This document shows, piece by piece, positions 1 to 12,206 of a stretch of 64,000 nt of DNA. Location: the NCBI GenBank assembly GCA_003344405.1, contig NOWV01000075.1:186001-250000 (forward strand). Direction: 5' to 3'. The notes under the pieces were generated by a model. It was not told the origin of the DNA. It ran no database searches and saw only the letters and a program-made list of their open reading frames with translations. The position numbers and the translations under genes were made by a program. The stretch is from Trichoplax sp. H2. Its lineage: Eukaryota > Placozoa > Uniplacotomia > Trichoplacea. The number at the start of each line of letters is the position of its first letter. Position 1 is the stretch's first letter.

Positions 1-2709
1 CATTTTCGTAAACATTTGCTGGTATTACCGTATTTATTCTTAGTTAACAAATTTAGAAATACATGATATTAAATTTTATAACCCTGTAAGACCGAGGTAG
101 ATTCTAATGAGTGTCCTAGAACCTACAACATTTGAATGATAGTAGTTTGGCCTCGGTAATACAGTAAGGAAATCACAAATTGCTCGTATATAATATTTTT
201 CTCGCAAATCAAAATACTGTGTTACACAAAATGGCCACTTTTTCATTTTTGAAATGACGTAAATCATAACCAATATTTAGCAAAATATAGTACAGTAAAT
301 AAAATCTGACGTTAAAAAAATAATAATGACGGATTTCTTATAAAAATGTACACCGTCAGAATATAAGTACAGTAATCAATTTTGAATCATGTCAGATAAA
401 GGCTGTGTAGGTAAGATCATCTGGTAATATTAACCGTTAATATTATACGTACACAGTACAAGGGAGAATTAGAACTACTCCCAACACCATCTTAAGTAAC
501 TTATGTATCTCTAAGTAGTTTTTCAACATTTGCATGTGCGGTATATTAAATTATTACTATGTATGTAATCTATGATAGATCCTCTACAGCAATTTTATAC
601 TTTATTCTATGTGGCAGCTACAAGAAGAAGCTTCTTGCTGCTAAAATACTTTAGTCATTTATGCACAATTTAGAGCCCGGTTAAGGGAATCGTTTAGTTA
701 CTGCGTGTTTACTATTTAACAAACAAGATCAAAATCAAATATTTGCCATTATACACATTAAATTTTTTGCCATATTACATGTTAATATATATAAATGACC
801 TAAGGATATTTTTATAAATAGATTTTTATATTTACTACAATATTAGTCAAGTATTATTGAAGGAGTGGTCAATATTTATAGCTTTTATCTTGAATTCATA
901 GATGTTTTTTATACCATTTTACAACCATTATATTTACATAATATTTGATACCGTATCTGTTACTCAATTAGCCATCAACATACAATAGGATTACAAGAAT
1001 GTATTTATTAAGCCAGATGTATTATCCAAAGAATCAAGATTAATATTTCCTGTTCGGTTAAGATATTTAAATTGTGGAATAAAATTTATAGATTATCCTA
1101 TCTAGAAGAGGCATAGAAAACAAGAGGGACTATTGTTACTCTCTGTAATCTAAATCATCATCTGATTTTCTTATTACACTTCTTTGCCTACACGTAGATT
1201 ATATCTTCATGTATCCGTTTTAAAAAGCGATAATACTAATTGTGGACTCGTGCACAGAGTAATCGACAATAGATACTGACTACTTTGTTATAATGTTATG
1301 AAAGATCTTACTCCCACTTTTGATCGCGGTTGTCGTCGATATATCATTCTGTTTATAAAGCTATACTAGGATGATTATGTTGGACTACTTTACGGATTTG
1401 GTCAGGTAATTCTTCATGAATAAACTACATTAGTTAGTCAAGTTTATCTCTAAATAATTTAATTAATTAACCATTTAACACTGCCAAAGTTCACAAATTG
1501 ATAATGCTTATTGATAGGTGGATTATCATTGAATATCGTTACACTGTCGCACTAGATCCGTGTATCAGAACAGTGCAAGTCTATTTAGACAACAATAATC
1601 TATTAAATATATGTTGATGCTTACCGAGAAGAGTTTCTTAAATTAGCTATTGATAATTTTTTTCAATGAATAGTTGTTTAATTTTTATTCTTTCTTCCAT
1701 TAAGTTGTGATCGATCCAAAACACCATCTGTATCCATAACTTTAACAGTAATGCGTTTTAAATCACCCATATTATAACTCTATGAATTCGGTTTATCGTT
1801 GTGTTGATGCACAATTACTCAGCATGTGGCAATAACAAAGCGCATTGTTTATAGATGATCTATGTATACATATACGCGTATATTGCATTAGTCTGCATGA
1901 GGTCGACGTAGACGTATAATGAAATATAGCTTGCGATGTGCAAGCTATAGAATTGATCATATGTATTTATAAGGAAACCATTACTCGTAAAATCGTTGTA
2001 ATCATCGCGATTTTCAATTAACTCCTAGAATTTTATATGGGATTATAAACTGGTCCAGAAATAGTATAACCCAGACGTTATCGTTCAAGCTCCGTAAACT
2101 TGTCAGTCATAGATATTTGATGATTTTCGTACTCAAACATTGCGGCGTGCTATAGAATGAGCCCATAACGAACACTTTAAGAATCAAATTTTAGCTAAAA
2201 TTAAATAAAGAACTCTTCTGTTTACAGTCCCTTCAAATTTGTAAGTAAAAACTGATTATCATTTTTTTCAACGAAGAACTAATTAAGTGGTAACACTTGC
2301 ATTTAAGAAATCATAGCCTAGTATAAAACTTGCTTCTCTAAACAAGCTACTGTATAGTATTAATTAGGATGAAATGAATCATGTCACTTTTCAATGATTT
2401 CCATGTTATACTGGTATGACGCTCCTCATTAATGACCAGAAACGAAGAGATAATCAGTTTTAAAAACTGACCGTTATGTGCATACATGTAAAGAGATCTG
2501 TGTATCATGTACATATCTATATCGATAATTTAGGCGTTAATTACAGTTGGATGTTAGCAGAATGACTACACTGGTCTCAAAAGTGATTTTTTTATATTCA
2601 CGCAGGTATTTGAACCAAACAAGGCAGTATCGATCAACATCCTAATCTACGATCTGAATCACTTTATTAACGTTTGTACTTGACAGAAATACAATCATAC
2701 CATATAATC
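1..2709. other. AT-rich non-coding stretch upstream of the GPCR
   Basis: No exon chain or recognisable protein similarity is visible on either strand. A short hairpin lies at 1925-1949 (10-bp arms, 5-base loop). The 5' untranslated region and promoter of the GPCR presumably lie near the right end, but I cannot place them. Confidence 0.5.
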
Positions 2710-3837
2710 ATGGAGAATAATATAACTTCCATTGGTGATTTCAGAAATTATACCATATCTAATGAGAGCACACCAACTGTACAAATTTTTTCATTTGGTA
2801 TCAAAAACACAGCATTGATTGTAATTATTATTACAATGTACACCCTGGTTTTTATTCCTGGATTAATTGGTAATCTTTGCTTCTGCACAGTTGTTTTAGC
2901 TCGTAAGAAGGTTCGAACTGTGACTAACGTCTTGCTGTTTAACTTAGCTATTGCAGACTTGATTATTTTGTGTGTTAATTTGCCATTTACGGTTGTTGTT
3001 ACTATAACTCACTTGTATCCATTCGGTTTAGTCATGTGTAAATTGCAAACTTTTTCACAAACTCTGTCAGTATTAGCAGAATCATTTACTATAGTTGCTA
3101 TCAGTTATGATCGATATCGGGCAATTGTGTATCCGTTAAAATCAAAGTTATCAATTAAGGCTGCAATGATAATTATAGCGTGTTCTTGGATAGCAGCAGG
3201 ACCGTTTGCGATCGTATTACTGCAATTTACAACTATTGTGCCTCTAGGTACGATGGGTGATTTCTGTCGTGAAGTCTGGTATAGTGATAGTAGTAGACGA
3301 ATATTCACATTAATCATGTTTTCATCGTGTCTAATTGCACCTCTCATTATTAGCATATACTTTTATACCAGTATATCTATGTCCTTAATAAAATCCAAGA
3401 AGCTATTCAGGCTTGACAGCAAATCAAAAAGTATATTGCGCAGAAGACGTATTGCAGCTATCAAATGCGGTGTTGTTATGGGACTGTATTTCGTTTGTTG
3501 GTTGCCTGCCTATCTTTTCGCAATCTTAACCGATTACGGTTTTAATATGATCGAAGATGAAACAACGTACTCAATGGTTTATGCTACCATTAACTGGATA
3601 GGCTATATTAATTCGTGCTGTAATCCAATTGTCTATAGCTTCTTCAATGATTCATACCGAAATGCATTGTATAGTGTTTGTGGATGCAGCAAAGGTGTAG
3701 TAAGGGATTCGTCATTACACGAAACTTCAACGTCAAGTATAAAAAGAAATAAGATTCATAAACGAAAAACAATTACCACCTATCAAGCATCTAAAGGTCA
3801 CGCAGTAACATCGATACAATACCTAAATAGCAGCTAA
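2710..3837 (+). CDS. Rhodopsin-like (class A) G-protein-coupled receptor, neuropeptide-receptor type
   Basis: Intronless coding sequence of 375 residues from the ATG at 2710. The frame is open 36 bases further upstream, but only from a TTG. Seven membrane segments are evident. The N-terminus has three N-glycosylation sequons (N4, N13, N18). Class A landmarks seen: GN in TM1 (N55), LAIADL in TM2 (D83), the TM3/ECL2 disulfide pair C110 and C186, DRY at 134-136 ending TM3, W160 in TM4, CWLP in TM6 and NPIVY in TM7. After TM7 come a cysteine-containing segment (YSVCGCSKG) and a basic, Ser/Thr-rich tail suited to palmitoylation and phosphorylation. Peptide-gated receptors of the galanin, allatostatin and NPY/NPFF type share this pattern, and animal GPCRs of this kind are often intronless. 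The ligand cannot be named from sequence. An amine receptor is less likely because TM3 lacks the amine-binding Asp (the region reads LSVLAESFT). Confidence 0.95.
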   Translation: MENNITSIGDFRNYTISNESTPTVQIFSFGIKNTALIVIIITMYTLVFIPGLIGNLCFCTVVLARKKVRTVTNVLLFNLAIADLIILCVNLPFTVVVTITHLYPFGLVMCKLQTFSQTLSVLAESFTIVAISYDRYRAIVYPLKSKLSIKAAMIIIACSWIAAGPFAIVLLQFTTIVPLGTMGDFCREVWYSDSSRRIFTLIMFSSCLIAPLIISIYFYTSISMSLIKSKKLFRLDSKSKSILRRRRIAAIKCGVVMGLYFVCWLPAYLFAILTDYGFNMIEDETTYSMVYATINWIGYINSCCNPIVYSFFNDSYRNALYSVCGCSKGVVRDSSLHETSTSSIKRNKIHKRKTITTYQASKGHAVTSIQYLNSS

Positions 3838-3880
3838 AGTAAGTTTCGAAAGCTTTTGATATATTTGCCATAATTTATGA

Positions 3881-3886
3881 AATAAA
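3881..3886 (+). other. Poly(A) signal candidate for the GPCR
   Basis: A canonical AATAAA lies 44 bases after the GPCR stop codon, in AT-rich sequence. Confidence 0.55.
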
Positions 3887-6507
3887 ATTGTATATAAGTT
3901 AATTCAACAAGGCTTTTCACTTGATACCGGCTACTTTGCGCCAGATTAATTAGCTTTATTCAAAATGGATAATAACATTTGTAACAACTTTTTAATCAAA
4001 AAATTAAAATATTTTTAACCATAATCTCGAAACTTATGTTGTAACTGTTAAATAGCGAATAGATCTGCGTGAAATAAGTCTTCCAGTTGGAATTTTAGTA
4101 TTATTACTGTAAGCAAATATAACACTTCGTATCATAGATGCTTCGATAATTATAATGAAATCATTTATCCTGCAATCTTTGAATATTTGCTTCATCTAAT
4201 TGTACTAAAAGAATTCAAACGATAAAGCAAACTTTGTTACGGTAGTAGCTCCAACTATTTACAATGAAGTTGCGTTGAGTAGGTTAGCTAATTTTAAGAT
4301 AACAACTGGCATATATCAACAGCTCTCACTATATTGAAATTATATAGTAGAATTATTTTCATTCACAGCCGTCTGCTGAGCTACTATGATCTATATTCAA
4401 TGCTGTAGAGAGAAATGTCGCGAAGAGTTATTGCAGCGGTTATCTAGTGTTACTGAAATAATTACCCACAAAAGAACTTAATATCACGTAATGCGTTTAG
4501 CTATAAAAAGTTCAGATTAAATGTTTTCAATGCAAAGTAGCTGGGTAATATGAAGCGATAACTTCAATTGACATATCATAAGAAATAGTGGTATTAGCTA
4601 ACATCAAAGAACAGCGTGAGTGCATCTAGTATTAATTAATATATATTTAATAACGTCATAATGTGTCCTACACAACAGCAATAAGAGTCGATTTAGAAAG
4701 GTGTCGTTATGACTCTCCTTCATGCCAAAATAATTTACAGTTATCACGATTATCTTAATTAGCAACTCATAATAGCAAAAAATTAAATATGATCAGTTTA
4801 TTACAAGGCAATAATTTATATTTATCAATTCTACGCAAATTTCCTATCCTAATTTATGCAGCTTTAATAATGTTATTGTACCAGAAACCATTGGCTTAGA
4901 AATAGCTAAATAATGTAGGCGTATATTCGCATACATTGAACGAATTGCATTCACTAACTCACGATTTATATGCCATTGAGACTCTTCCAGTTAAATTCAA
5001 AGCGAACAAATAAAGTAATGAGGTTACCACCGAAATACTGTAAAATATAATTCTATGTACAGTTCTTTGACTTAAAATTTAAGAGTTTACTGTTACAGAA
5101 ATTAAGAATTGAAAGGAATTTATTTTCCTAAAAGCCATGCTTCTTTAACTACTTCATTTACCACTACCTCCCAAACATGGAGGCGATTTTGTAATATGGT
5201 GATTTGAATCTTCCCACTGCTGAGACGTTTTCGCCTATGTAAAGTAATTATAGAAAGTTATCCGACATTTGAGATGCTTTTGCGGACAGTGTCAATAGTT
5301 GAAATAATACTGTATCATATTGTACAAGGTCTATACTAAAGTACTGTCCGAAAATGAGTGTTCAATCAATCCTTTGTTAAACTTACATCTTGAACGTAGT
5401 TACAGTATTAACTGTCCCCAGACTATCAACCAAATTACCGTATAGTAACAACGCACAGGTAGGTGTGCGGGAATTAGCTAGCTATAACTAAAATACATCC
5501 CTGTACATTTCAATGAATAGTCGTCAACAAGTGAACCCTATCTTTACTCGGTAAATATAGAAGGAATACCTGAATACTTAGAGCATGAACCGATCCACTT
5601 AATTCCTCAGCCAAGAGTTCGTTAACCATTCGATGTCTCTATACCGATGAAGTATAACATTTAATAACGTCTCATTTCTTACTTTCCAATATTACAAGGT
5701 AAACATTGAAGTGATTCGGTAATAAGAATGCTCTTTGATTAAGCGCTATTTTTTAATGCTGTATCGTCTGTCAGTGACAGTAGCTGCAAACATCTCTGCG
5801 TAGCACGATTAACCCATGAGCAATACCAGATTTCAACGAATCTAATTTATTTATCGTGTACCTGGAGTAATGATTTGTCATTAAATAAATCGGAAACAAT
5901 AATGACTTTGAAATGGGTTTCCGAGCCTAGAATAAGCACAATCGATTAATTTCAAATTCAGCACTGGACATTAATGGGATATATACGCGTATATCATATT
6001 AACTTAACATAAGTACTGAATGAACGGAATACCTTTGGGCACATTATGCATATTACTCTCGTTTATTACGTCTAGATGAATCGGTTTCAAACGCTCGCTT
6101 AATTTATTGTGAATGCTTGTTTCTGTCAAACCCATCTATATAGAGAGATATAAATACATACAGAAAAGGTTCAAGATATATAAACCTGTCTTGTCAAAAG
6201 CAGTGGGCTAGCTAACAATCATCGTTAACATACTGTTCATGTTTTCTACTTTTTCAATCAATCAAGTACAGTAAATTGCATATACAGTACTGTACAATTA
6301 ATTAATTTAGTGCTGAACTGTATGATATATAGTGTAGACGTATGCAGAAATTTTAGTAACATCAGTTAAAATAAGCTCACATTACAAATAGAACGTGTTA
6401 ATTTTTCTGGAGCTTGGCCAATGTTTGCTTTTGCTAGACGTTGAAATCCTCCGAGTAGTATGGAAGACATTGATTTACTGCACTACCTAAGAGGAGAAGA
6501 AGAATTA

Positions 6508-6750
6508 CGAGTATTGTACTATACTCTGTACTGTTATTAGTTAGGGATGACGTACTACAGTATATTGTACTGTACTATACAGTGCTTTACTGATGGCGAA
6601 GTACTGTAGACTTGACGTGTACCGGACCAGACCGTAATCTACTGTATAATGTATATTCGCGTATTTCAGCGCTTTCAGTAACTCAGCCATTGCTCTAGTC
6701 CTACTGTACTGTAGACTACTGTACAGTACTGTACAGTACTGTACAATGCA
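6508..6750. repeat. GTAC-palindrome array
   Basis: Dense overlapping copies of TACTGTAC and GTACAGTA, each rich in self-complementary GTAC, with the densest run at 6705-6750. It ends beside an inverted copy of the dispersed CCGTCC element (6781-6845). Confidence 0.8.
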
Positions 6751-6780
6751 CAGTAGTAGAAAAAATAAAAAAAAAAAATA

Positions 6781-6845
6781 CATGGACTGGAACTCTCCTC
6801 GGACGGACGGACGAATCTTACATACCAGATAAGGCCGAAATGTAG
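6781..6845 (-). repeat. Dispersed CCGTCC element, copy A (inverted)
   Basis: Read on the minus strand it has a GGCCTTATCTGG-type start, then CGTCCGTCC, then GAGGAGAGTT and CCAGTCCA. The same order of blocks occurs at 7072-7125, 19426-19515 and 19665-19745. It is probably a short non-autonomous mobile element. No terminal repeats are obvious. Confidence 0.5.
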
Positions 6846-7071
6846 AAAAATAGTTACTCAGTATAGATCTTCGGTTTCTATTTACGAAATCTCTCTTATC
6901 AATTTGAATAACATTCATGATCTAAATCGACTACTTTTAAGCAGAGTTTAGTAACAGGTAATGAATGCAATGTAATATTACTGAATTGAAAAAAATCAGT
7001 CAGTTCAGAATCGACTATCTGCATATTAAAGTAGTGTCATAATGAAGTGTTTGACACAATTTATTGATCAA

Positions 7072-7125
7072 ATAAGGCCCAATATCTGTCCGTCCAAAGG
7101 AGTTTCCGGTCCAGGTATTTTTCTA
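7072..7125 (+). repeat. Dispersed CCGTCC element, copy B
   Basis: Contains ATAAGGCCC, CTGTCCGTCC, AGGAGTTTCC and GGTCCAGGT in the order of the other copies, and lies just left of a GTAC array starting near 7138. Copies A and B are in opposite orientation, about 230 bp apart. Confidence 0.5.
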
Positions 7126-7137
7126 GTAGTCCATGCT

Positions 7138-7265
7138 CTAGTGTACTGTACATTACAGTATGTACAGTACACTGCGACTAGGCCAGACCATGAAAACCTT
7201 TAACACCGGGATCATTATTACTGTACACTGTACAGTACAGTAATACTGCACTGTATACAACTGTA
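7138..7265. repeat. GTAC-palindrome array
   Basis: Two short bursts of the same GTAC/ACTGTAC motif (about 7138-7170 and 7218-7265) separated by about 50 bp of ordinary sequence. Confidence 0.7.
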
Positions 7266-7544
7266 AGACCACGTAGCGAGTCCTGCGAAATGATTGAAAG
7301 TTGTTCAGCTCGAGTGTTGCCTTAAATTACGTCTTTCAATTTTGAAGAAATGTAGTTTAAATTTGGCTCCAATTCCATGCAGGCAGATCAGTACGACGTT
7401 GAGCAATTGGCTCTTAATATTTTTATTACTTTATATCGCAGTATTGAATAGTTGTATTTCTTTCAAGTTTCTAATACAAACTATCAGTTGCTGTTACATA
7501 TCGGTCGCTGCAACCGTCGTACAATTCACGTCGTAATACCGTGC

Positions 7545-8106
7545 CATTATACAGTACTGTAATACTACACAGTGCACAGTACCCTGTACAGTACAGTGTA
7601 CGGTACAGTATTGATTGATTGAAAATTGAATACTGTACTGTACTGTACTGTACTGTACAGTGTACAGTACAGAAATTTCGGACCGCGACGTCACTAATAC
7701 CAATCATTGTTGTACAGTACGGTACCATGGACCAGTAAATTACATCTACAGTACAGTCCGGACCGGAACGGTGCAGGACAGGTACTGTACAGTGTATTAC
7801 TGTACAATAGTGTACATATTATACTGTACAGTACTGTATTGTACTGTAGTTTTTACGCCACGCAAATTCCATACATAACATGATCAGAAATTCAGAATTA
7901 ATAATAATTAGCATTTACTGTACTGTATACTATATACTGTACAGTACAGTGTACAGTACAGTACAGTAAAGTCCAATACAAAAGAATAATGTACTGTACA
8001 GTGTACACTGTACAGTACAGTACTGTATGCGGATTTACAGTACAGTACAGTACAGTACTGGACTGTGCACCTGTCGATAGTTAGTACTGTACACTGTACA
8101 CTGCAC
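7545..8106. repeat. Large GTAC-palindrome array
   Basis: Repeated blocks of CTGTAC and GTACAG on both strands, with runs of uninterrupted CTGTA at 7631-7660 and long alternations at 7920-8070. Short unique spacers separate the blocks. Apparent open frames here (for example 7471-7728 on minus and 7660-7878 on plus) simply translate the repeat. Confidence 0.85.
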
Positions 8107-9059
8107 GAAACCGTTAAGCTAGGTTAAGCTGGCCGGTGGATCACTATTCAATTTATTTACCTCAGGGTTACTCTACTGTAGAGATAAATCTAAAATTTGA
8201 TAGTTCGGGAAAACTTGCTAATTTTATCTATACTTGTTATCTTTATGCCCGGCAAACAGTACTTGGAATTGGTGTTGATCAACTTGATTTGCGCGAACAT
8301 TTCAGTGCCTTCGGAAATTTTCAAGTATAGCAAGGTACGTGCTCTTATCACATTGCAAAGACTGTAAATTTAGAAAGTAGACATTAGCATCAGTGTACAG
8401 TATTACTACATACTACGCGGTATTCGACGAGCGTAGTCGAGCATGATTGAAATTTTGAACACGGGGAAAGGTTAGTTAACTTAATTAAATTGTGTACAAA
8501 TATTATGACAGTTTGTGAGAGGAATTAAACACCTACTATATTAACATAGCATTTTTATTTTTACACCTTCTGTTACGTTTCATGAAACTTACAACTTTAA
8601 TGGTTGAGTTATTGCTATTTACAACACCTGCATATAGGATAAGCTATAAGTTGAACATGCATAGTGTGGTATTCACTGCTCAGCTCGTTGACTTGCCAGT
8701 TTATCTTGACTATTTTATTAAGCAGTGTACCGTACCGTACGTTCCTATTAATTATGATCATTGTCGCATAGCTCTTCACTTATCGTGACTTGTATTAAAT
8801 GCAATTTGTGACCAATGAGTGCACACTATACGCCAGTGTGCAAGCTGGCGATTATTTCATATCAATTTTAAGTTCAATTAAATTGGAATGGCACGTCATC
8901 TTCTCCCCAGGGTAACTAAAGTATTTTTCTAGATACTGTACTTTCGGCTTTTAGATCTGAATCATTTGACCAGGTTCTATTTCCCGCTTGTTGAGATTTT
9001 CGAGAGTCATTCCAACACACTTACGATAGATAATGTCGCAACCATTTCAAACACGCACC

Positions 9060-9205
9060 ATTGTACTGTACTGTACGCTACATACTGTACTGTACAGTAC
9101 AGTACTGTAGATCTGATCAACCTAATACTGTATACTGTACGCTTAGCTGTTTAAGCAATTTATCTCTGATATGGCATTGTGCCATACAGTACAGTACATG
9201 AAATT
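9060..9205. repeat. GTAC-palindrome array
   Basis: Motif-dense around 9063-9112, with further ACTGTATACTGTAC and ACAGTACAGTAC units to about 9200. Confidence 0.7.
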
Positions 9206-9924
9206 AAGGAATTGGTAAACAGCTTTCGATCGTAACAACTTTAACGAGGCTCATTTCGACCAGTGTAATAATTATAATAATTTATGGATAGAACATACAT
9301 TGTATGTATAGAAGAATGCAAAACAGCACGGTCTACAAATAGCAAGAATGTTATTTTTGATGTTGCTATCGATCTTTGTTATCAGTTCAACGTAAGCGCT
9401 GACTGGAATTTTTTCTCCAATTCGTTAAATATTGTGTCAGCTTCACCAGTTCTGCTGGTGAAATCTTATCAATACATTGTAGTGTAGTAACCAGTTGTGA
9501 ATTTTATCATCACTGCTGTCAAGTGTAAATTTTTTGTTTATTGACGCCATTTCTGGATAGAATCAAAGTATGAACCCTACAGCCAATCGATTTTTGAAGT
9601 CCGGACATCATTATTATTATTTTTATGATGAATGTGTCGAATGTAAGCGCTTATGGCTAGGAATGACTTTCTACTGCTGAAAAAAAAGGATACTGTCCAT
9701 GAGTTAGTGTTGTGGCTTGACACCATACTATAGTCACTTGTAGAATGTCGAGTTCAGCGCGTTGAAGACTTGATGGTAGTGTAAAATGCGTACAGTACTG
9801 TACACAAGAGTACTACGGTGTGTGCTTACTGTTCTATGCTGTTCAGTGTCATACAGTAGCTGTAAATAGCGGAGGAAAGAAGATAGAATAGAAAGAATGT
9901 GTAACGATCAAAGCCCATTGTATT

Positions 9925-9950
9925 TGTTTGGCATTTGCAAATGCCAAACA
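9925..9950. repeat. Perfect 26-bp palindrome
   Basis: Arms meet at TTTG/CAAA and continue through GGCA/TGCC without a mismatch or a loop. The sequence is unrelated to the GTAC arrays around it. It could be a binding site for a dimeric protein or a cruciform; nothing else shows a function. Confidence 0.6.
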
Positions 9951-10074
9951 TTCTTGGTCTTTGTACTGTTTATACATGATACAATGTATGGAAGGGCGCT
10001 TCTGATCCACTTCGTTTTTTGTCATGCTTAATGACGTAATACAGTCTTTATTGACACAGTGTTGTCTACCATGA

Positions 10075-10215
10075 TGCTGTACTGTACCATACGTACTGTA
10101 CTCTACTGTATGCACTGTAGTGGAGTGTACTGTACTGTACTATACAGTACTGTACAGTATGCAAATTCCGATGGACTGTACAGTGTACAGTCCTTTATAC
10201 TGTAAGGTACAGCAG
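10075..10215. repeat. GTAC-palindrome array just upstream of the coiled-coil gene
   Basis: ACTGTACTGTAC and GTACAGTA blocks end about 200 bp before the coiled-coil gene's start codon at 10417. Confidence 0.75.
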
Positions 10216-10416
10216 TACCATACTGTTCCTGGACAGTCTCCAAGTTCGCTGTCAATAAGAAGGAATGTCTAATCGAGTTGAAATTCAAATCCAATTTTTT
10301 TCACTCCTATGCGGCGGCAATGTGCTGTTCTTTCCAAGCAAACGAAATGCTAAATTTTGACTCTATGCTGCTTATTTGGTATCTTCAGATCGCTTTAAAA
10401 TAAAAAAAAGCTGAAA

Positions 10417-12206
10417 ATGGAAGCGAATTACGAGTATGAAGTTCCTGGTCTTTCCGCATCATTGACTGAATATAGCATTGAAATGGTAGGAAAGTTATTG
10501 AATTTGTTCAGGATAGTGTTCAAGCGATGAAATCATTTTTTCCAACTATACATTAATTCTATTTTCAGGAACAAAATGAAAAGTCACCGACCGTTACTGA
10601 CCTTAAAGAAAGAATGCTATTATTGGAAGCAGAGAATAGATCATTAAAACAAAGAAATGAAGAATTAATGAAACGTACAGTTGAATATTCCGAGATGAAA
10701 AGACAACATGAATCCTTAACAAATGACAATCAAAGACTCAAACATGCCTTAGTCCAAGCAAACCGTGAAATTAAAGCCTTAGAGCAGAAATTAATGGAAT
10801 CTGAAGCTTGTACTCAAGGACTTCTCTTTGAAAGAAGTGAAATTGCTAGTAGCCAAGCTATTATTAGTGAATTAAGGAACGAAATTGAAGAATTACTAAC
10901 CCAGATAGCAAGCATGCAGCAAGATTTCTCCATGTATTACTTGGATTTTAAAACTTTGGCAAATCAAAATAAGCGTTTAATTATTCAACTTCAAGAATCC
11001 TTACACAAAGCAAGGAAACAGAATTTAAAACTTGTTTCCGTCTTGGATTCAAGAGGCCAAGGTAAGCTTAGTGATATAGCGGCAGTACTGTCACCAAGAC
11101 AATCCGTTGACAGCCAAACATAGATTTTAGCACATCCTAATCAAATAGACTTGCTATTCATACTACAGCGTACTACTATACTAGTAGCATAAGTACTAGG
11201 ACAAAATGGTAAGTTAAATATTATTCATGTATCGCTATTTCTATTACAATCAATAATTAATAGTTGCTAATACCGATCCGAGGATTGCAAATACAATTGC
11301 AGAAAGCCAAGATACTGAGAACCTTAGAAAGCAAAATTTAAGACTTCAGACTGAGGTATGTAAGATAAATATTATATCATTGCAGACATCTAGTTAACAC
11401 AATCATATTTACGGAGACCCTGAATGCCATCCGCAATAGTAAAGTTCAGCATTACTATGCTATCAATATTATTCAAATAGCTTATTTATTGTGCATATTA
11501 AGATCTTGAATAGATGCGAAATTGTTGCATCTGAGGTTAATTAATGGAATTGTTATGATCAACTTAGGTCAACTTCTTCAAAAATGAAGCGAAAGATCAC
11601 GAGATTAAAAATAGAAAATTACACTCACGATTATTAGACAGCAACGCCAGATTAGTGCAAGTTAATAGTATATTAAAGCAATCGACTAGACTGCATAATT
11701 TTGAAAAACAACGTGAATCTCGTAGACCGATGGTCAATACTAATGAAACTAATGCTAATGCTAATGCTAATGCTAATGCTAATGCTAATGCTAATGAAAT
11801 CATTCCAAAGAGCGAAGACTTACCAAAGCGAAATTCCTACTTAAGTTCGACTTCATATGGTTATCACAGTGCCGCTGACTCTGGTGAGGTTCGTTCACAT
11901 GAACGGTTAAGTCAAGATTTACACTCCTTATACGAGCACAGTGGCTGCGATTTATCAGAAAGTAGTAATGAGGATTTTGGACATGTGCCTAGAGAATATA
12001 TGCAATTATGTAACATAAATCGGAAAAGTAATGGAAGCAGTAACAACAGCGCTACCACAATGGTAGCTAGTCACCAGCCGAGGGATTATCTTAATCCCGC
12101 TAATCATTATTATACTCATCGTGAGGCGGTTTTGGCCGGAAACGAAAGCACATCTAGTAGTAGCACCATAGTGCAAGGAAGCTACAATCCTCACAGAACG
12201 TCTTAG
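10417..12206 (+). CDS. Coiled-coil protein of unknown function, four exons
   Basis: Exons 10417-10485, 10569-11061, 11264-11355 and 11568-12206 join in frame to give 430 residues. Borders are GT-AG, and the ATG follows stop-rich sequence. Residues about 30-185 are strongly heptad-like (ERMLLLEAENRSLKQR, HALVQANREIKALEQK), so a long dimeric coiled coil is expected. A second helical stretch follows in exons 3-4. Residues 280-293 are an Asn-Ala repeat from a hexanucleotide microsatellite. The rest is Ser/Asn-rich and probably disordered. I do not recognise the family; it could be a centrosomal, ciliary or membrane-tether scaffold, but that would be a guess. If the intron after 11061 is retained, the frame stops at 11123 and yields a 207-residue short form without the C-terminal half. 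The gene converges with POLB. Confidence 0.75.
11751..11792 (+). repeat. In-frame hexanucleotide microsatellite (AATGCT)7
   Basis: Seven perfect tandem copies of AATGCT inside the last exon of the coiled-coil gene, encoding seven Asn-Ala pairs. Because the unit is six bases, length changes keep the frame. Confidence 0.95.

Larger units (their letters stand above)
3838..10416. other. Long intergenic interval between the GPCR and the coiled-coil gene
   Basis: No gene is recognised. The left part (to about 6480) is plain AT-rich DNA. The right part holds several GTAC-palindrome arrays, two copies of a dispersed element and a 26-bp perfect palindrome, each listed separately. Open frames inside the arrays are low-complexity artefacts. 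Short open frames at 8136-8330, 8582-8788 and 9284-9487 have no similarity I recognise and no convincing splice partners. Confidence 0.5.

Noticed and set aside
2674-2709. Upstream extension of the GPCR
   Set aside because: The first codon would be TTG. The ATG at 2710 is followed by a typical glycosylated N-terminus.
6541-7878. Several open frames on both strands rich in YCTVQYS
   Set aside because: They are translations of TACTGTACAGTA repeats. A palindromic repeat opens frames on both strands.
8136-9487. Short open frames at 8136-8330, 8582-8788 and 9284-9487 as exons of a gene
   Set aside because: No protein similarity, no consistent splice phases and interruption by repeat arrays.
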